This document shows positions 21,962 through 23,640 of a DNA stretch of 23,640 nucleotides, piece after piece. The stretch lies in the NCBI GenBank assembly GCA_022774485.1, contig JALFLX010000035.1, forward strand, positions 1-23,640, read 5' to 3'. How positions within the stretch are numbered: the stretch's first letter is position 1; each line of letters starts with the position of its first letter. This DNA is from Bacilli bacterium. Its GTDB lineage: Bacteria > Bacillota_I > Bacilli_A > RFN20 > CAG-288. The notes beneath the pieces were generated by a model. The model was not told the DNA's origin. It did not search any database and saw nothing but the letters and a program-made list of their open reading frames with translations. The translations under genes were made by a program, and so were the position numbers.

Positions 21962-22841
21962 AACCTTATTCGATTCCATGATCCGCGATATTTATCAAAA
22001 TCGGAAGCCGGATGGAATCAAATCTGACTTTGGAAAAGTTCTGATTATCGGTGGAAGCAAGCCTTATCCTCTCTCAGTTTGTATCGCTGATAAATTCGCT
22101 TCTTTATCTGGAGTTGGTTATGTCTCATTAGCTGTTGATAAAAGCATTTATCAAATTGTTGCAAGTAGAGTATCTCTCACTTCTATCTTCGAGATATCCA
22201 CTCGTGATGAAGGGATTGATCTTTCTAACGATACTCTCCTGAAATATGATTCCATTCTTTTTGGAAACGGAATTTCTATCAATCCGATTCATTTTGACTT
22301 GCTAAAAAAGGTCCTCTCTTGCGGTGTGAGGAATCTCATTCTTGATGCCTCTGCGCTCTCGATGATTGCACAAGAACCTGGACTTCTCTTTCAAAAACAT
22401 CCTGATACTCATGTTCTTCTCACTCCTCATCTTGGGGAAGCAAAAAGAATTCTTCACACTGATATCTCTTCAAGAAATCCTGAAGACTATCTTTCAGAAG
22501 CAATTCTTTTCGCCTTGAAGTATCATGTCTCTCTTCTTTTAAAGAGCACATCTTCTCTCTTGATTGATGAAGAAGGCAATTCTTATTCAGGGAATCAAGA
22601 GAGGACACCATCGTTAGGAAAAGCAGGAACTGGAGATGGCTTTGCTGGTCTTCTTTCTGGACTTCTCGCTTATGCAGATTCTCTCTACAGCAGAAATGAT
22701 ATCATCCTCTTCTCAGACCATCTTTTACATCAAGGAGCTTTGCTCCAGGAGAAAAAACACTCTGCGGGAACAAGTGATATTCTCACCTGCTTCGATGAGA
22801 TCAAAGAAATCTTAGAAGAAAAGCGTGAAAGAAAAAACTGA
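21954..22841 (+). CDS. nnrD: ADP-dependent (S)-NAD(P)H-hydrate dehydratase
   Basis: 295 residues, the single-domain form without the NnrE epimerase. It repairs hydrated NAD(P)H using ADP (or ATP). Seen: GKVLIIGGSKPYPLSVCIADKFASLSGVGYVSL (27-59), the family's nucleotide-binding start; ILFGNGIS (101-108); NLILDASALS (127-136); LLTPHLGEAKRIL (155-167); and the GKAGTGDGFAGLLSGLLA motif (222-239) with catalytic Asp228. The usual GGTGD is AGTGD and a few consensus positions are altered, so activity is likely but not certain. A GGAGG site lies 8 nt before the ATG, inside the upstream gene, implying coupled translation. An NnrE partner is not in view. A terminator hairpin follows. Confidence 0.88.
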   Translation: MDKTLFDSMIRDIYQNRKPDGIKSDFGKVLIIGGSKPYPLSVCIADKFASLSGVGYVSLAVDKSIYQIVASRVSLTSIFEISTRDEGIDLSNDTLLKYDSILFGNGISINPIHFDLLKKVLSCGVRNLILDASALSMIAQEPGLLFQKHPDTHVLLTPHLGEAKRILHTDISSRNPEDYLSEAILFALKYHVSLLLKSTSSLLIDEEGNSYSGNQERTPSLGKAGTGDGFAGLLSGLLAYADSLYSRNDIILFSDHLLHQGALLQEKKHSAGTSDILTCFDEIKEILEEKRERKN

Positions 22842-22890
22842 TTGAGAACAATCTTATATCTTGTTCTTCAATCAGCTTATTCTATTTTTT
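22832..22890. terminator. Bidirectional terminator between nnrD and the membrane-protein gene
   Basis: CTGATTGAGAACAA (22838-22851) pairs with TTGTTCTTCAATCAG (22861-22875) with one bulged T and a 9-nt loop. On the minus strand six T follow at once (22837-22832); on the plus strand a T-run follows after about 9 nt. Confidence 0.88.
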
Positions 22891-23424
22891 GTTGTCGACG
22901 TATTCTTTTAAGAGATGGTCTGCTTTTTTGAGAAGCTCTTCTTCTCTTGTTTTTTCCGCATCGATGATCGGAAGTGTGGTCTTTAACTTTTTCTTCGCAA
23001 CGAAGCGGAAAATCGGATAGCTTAACAGAAAGAGAACAGCGCTAAAGGATAAGAGCCCAATGCTGAATCCAAATGTTACTGCAGTGTGCTGACGATAGGA
23101 GATGAGCCAAAGGAGAGAGAGGATAAAGGCAGATATTGAGATGAAGCCTGTGATTCCAGTATAAAGGGCAGGGACGAGGAAGAGTTTTCGTTTCAGCTTA
23201 TGGATATCTTCTTGAATCGTTTCCCATTCCTTTTGCACTTGATTTAAATCTTTGAATTGATCCAATCCTTTTTCTCTTCTCATTTCCAAGAAAGTCTCTT
23301 CATGTGAAAGCGTTTTCGACTTCACTTCTTCATATCCGAAGAACATGTAGTCCTTTAGGATGTCAATCTTTGTTTTCTTTTTGACTTCTTTTGTCAAATA
23401 TGCGTACTCGTTCTCAATTTCCAT
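22882..23424 (-). CDS. Two-helix membrane protein of unknown function
   Basis: 180 residues from the ATG at 23424, which has AGGTGA 5 nt before it; an in-frame GTG at 23433 lies inside that site and is unlikely. A charged N-terminal cytoplasmic-type stretch of about 80 residues (with the segments TKEVKKKTKIDILKDYMFF and QVQKEWETIQEDIHKLKRK, probably helical) precedes two hydrophobic helices (about 82-109 and 115-141) and a short charged tail with EKTREEELLKKADHLLKEYV, again helical. No family is recognised and no enzymatic motif is seen. It stands alone on the minus strand, convergent with nnrD, with its own -10 and terminator. Confidence 0.75.
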   Translation of the reverse strand: MEIENEYAYLTKEVKKKTKIDILKDYMFFGYEEVKSKTLSHEETFLEMRREKGLDQFKDLNQVQKEWETIQEDIHKLKRKLFLVPALYTGITGFISISAFILSLLWLISYRQHTAVTFGFSIGLLSFSAVLFLLSYPIFRFVAKKKLKTTLPIIDAEKTREEELLKKADHLLKEYVDNKK

Positions 23425-23441
23425 AATTATCACCTGAATTC

Positions 23442-23447
23442 ACTATA
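23442..23447 (-). promoter_or_regulatory. -10 hexamer of the two-helix membrane-protein gene
   Basis: Minus-strand TATAGT (23447-23442), predicted start near 23435, which leaves an 11-nt leader beginning with the AGGTGA ribosome binding site. The -35 is poor (TTTAAT). Confidence 0.5.
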
Positions 23448-23596
23448 AAAGATAATAAGTGATAATTAAATGCTATTGAAACAATTTTTTTATATTGTAT
23501 CGGATAATTTTAAAATTATTCAATAAATCGTATGAATTTTTCGCTTGTGTTTATTCATGTGTTTAGTTTTCACGTATGTTTACTTGTTTCGTTAAT

Positions 23597-23620
23597 TCGT
23601 AAAATAACGTTATTCTACGA
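23597..23620. repeat. Near-perfect 24-bp palindrome in AT-rich noncoding DNA
   Basis: Left half TCGTAAAATAAC (23597-23608) and right half GTTATTCTACGA (23609-23620) are reverse complements except at one position; the central 12 bp are perfect. It has no loop, so it looks more like a binding site for a dimeric protein than an RNA hairpin. The remainder of 23448-23640 is AT-rich with no gene seen; whatever lies to the right of the window may be controlled here. Confidence 0.6.
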
Positions 23621-23640
23621 TTTCTAAAATATTGATTATT

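Noticed and set aside
1..23640. CRISPR arrays, tRNA or rRNA genes, insertion sequences, phage or defence genes
   Set aside because: I looked for regular direct repeats, transposase motifs and cloverleaf-like sequence on both strands and saw none.

Overview
The window looks like chromosome from a low-to-moderate-GC bacterium in the Bacilli/Mollicutes neighbourhood that uses the standard code: TGA, TAA and TAG all end genes here and Trp is TGG. The grounds are the Bacillus-type infC-rpmI-rplT operon with a leader attenuator, the rlmB-sigH neighbourhood, and a dnaE-polA-mutM-coaE replication/repair block as seen in Mollicutes relatives. An uncultured, host-associated Bacilli lineage (an RF39/RFN20/Erysipelotrichia-like organism) is a reasonable guess, but that is inference.

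Layout. 1-1074: the 3' part of thiI on the plus strand, then a terminator. 1348-2802, minus: the translation operon infC-rpmI-rplT with a sigma-A-type promoter, a structured leader of about 195 nt ending in an intrinsic terminator, and a predicted AUA start for IF3. rpmI (L35), too short to stand out as an ORF, is full length but carries an in-frame TAG at codon 24. 2866-8846, minus: a carbohydrate block with uxuA, a four-helix membrane protein, a GH3 glycoside hydrolase with inverted domain order and a membrane helix at each end, and a lipoprotein of four repeated beta-rich units. 9148-10468, minus: upp and a small kinase-fold protein. 10503-12584, plus: an RluA-type pseudouridine synthase and a GT4 glycosyltransferase. 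12624-19536, minus: a tight operon of dnaE, polA and a fused mutM-coaE gene, with gaps of 3 and 1 nt. 19638-22841, plus: rlmB, a divergent SigH-like sigma factor, a degenerate GT2 protein and nnrD. 22882-23424, minus: a two-helix membrane protein. The last ~200 bases are AT-rich and noncoding, with a near-perfect 24-bp palindrome.

How the parts relate. Most of the window is housekeeping: tRNA thiolation, ribosome and initiation factor supply, replication and repair, rRNA modification, pyrimidine salvage and NAD(P)H repair. The accessory element is the surface carbohydrate block: an exported, anchored GH3 enzyme and a lipoprotein next to an intracellular uronate-pathway enzyme.

Main points for a second look: the nonsense codon in rpmI; the MutM-CoaE fusion with almost no linker; at least four genes whose -10 hexamer lies exactly 6 nt before the start codon without a Shine-Dalgarno sequence, which suggests leaderless mRNAs; a short DnaE whose PHP domain has lost its metal ligands; the doubly anchored GH3 enzyme; and the terminal palindrome. 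I saw no CRISPR array, tRNA, rRNA, insertion sequence or phage gene.
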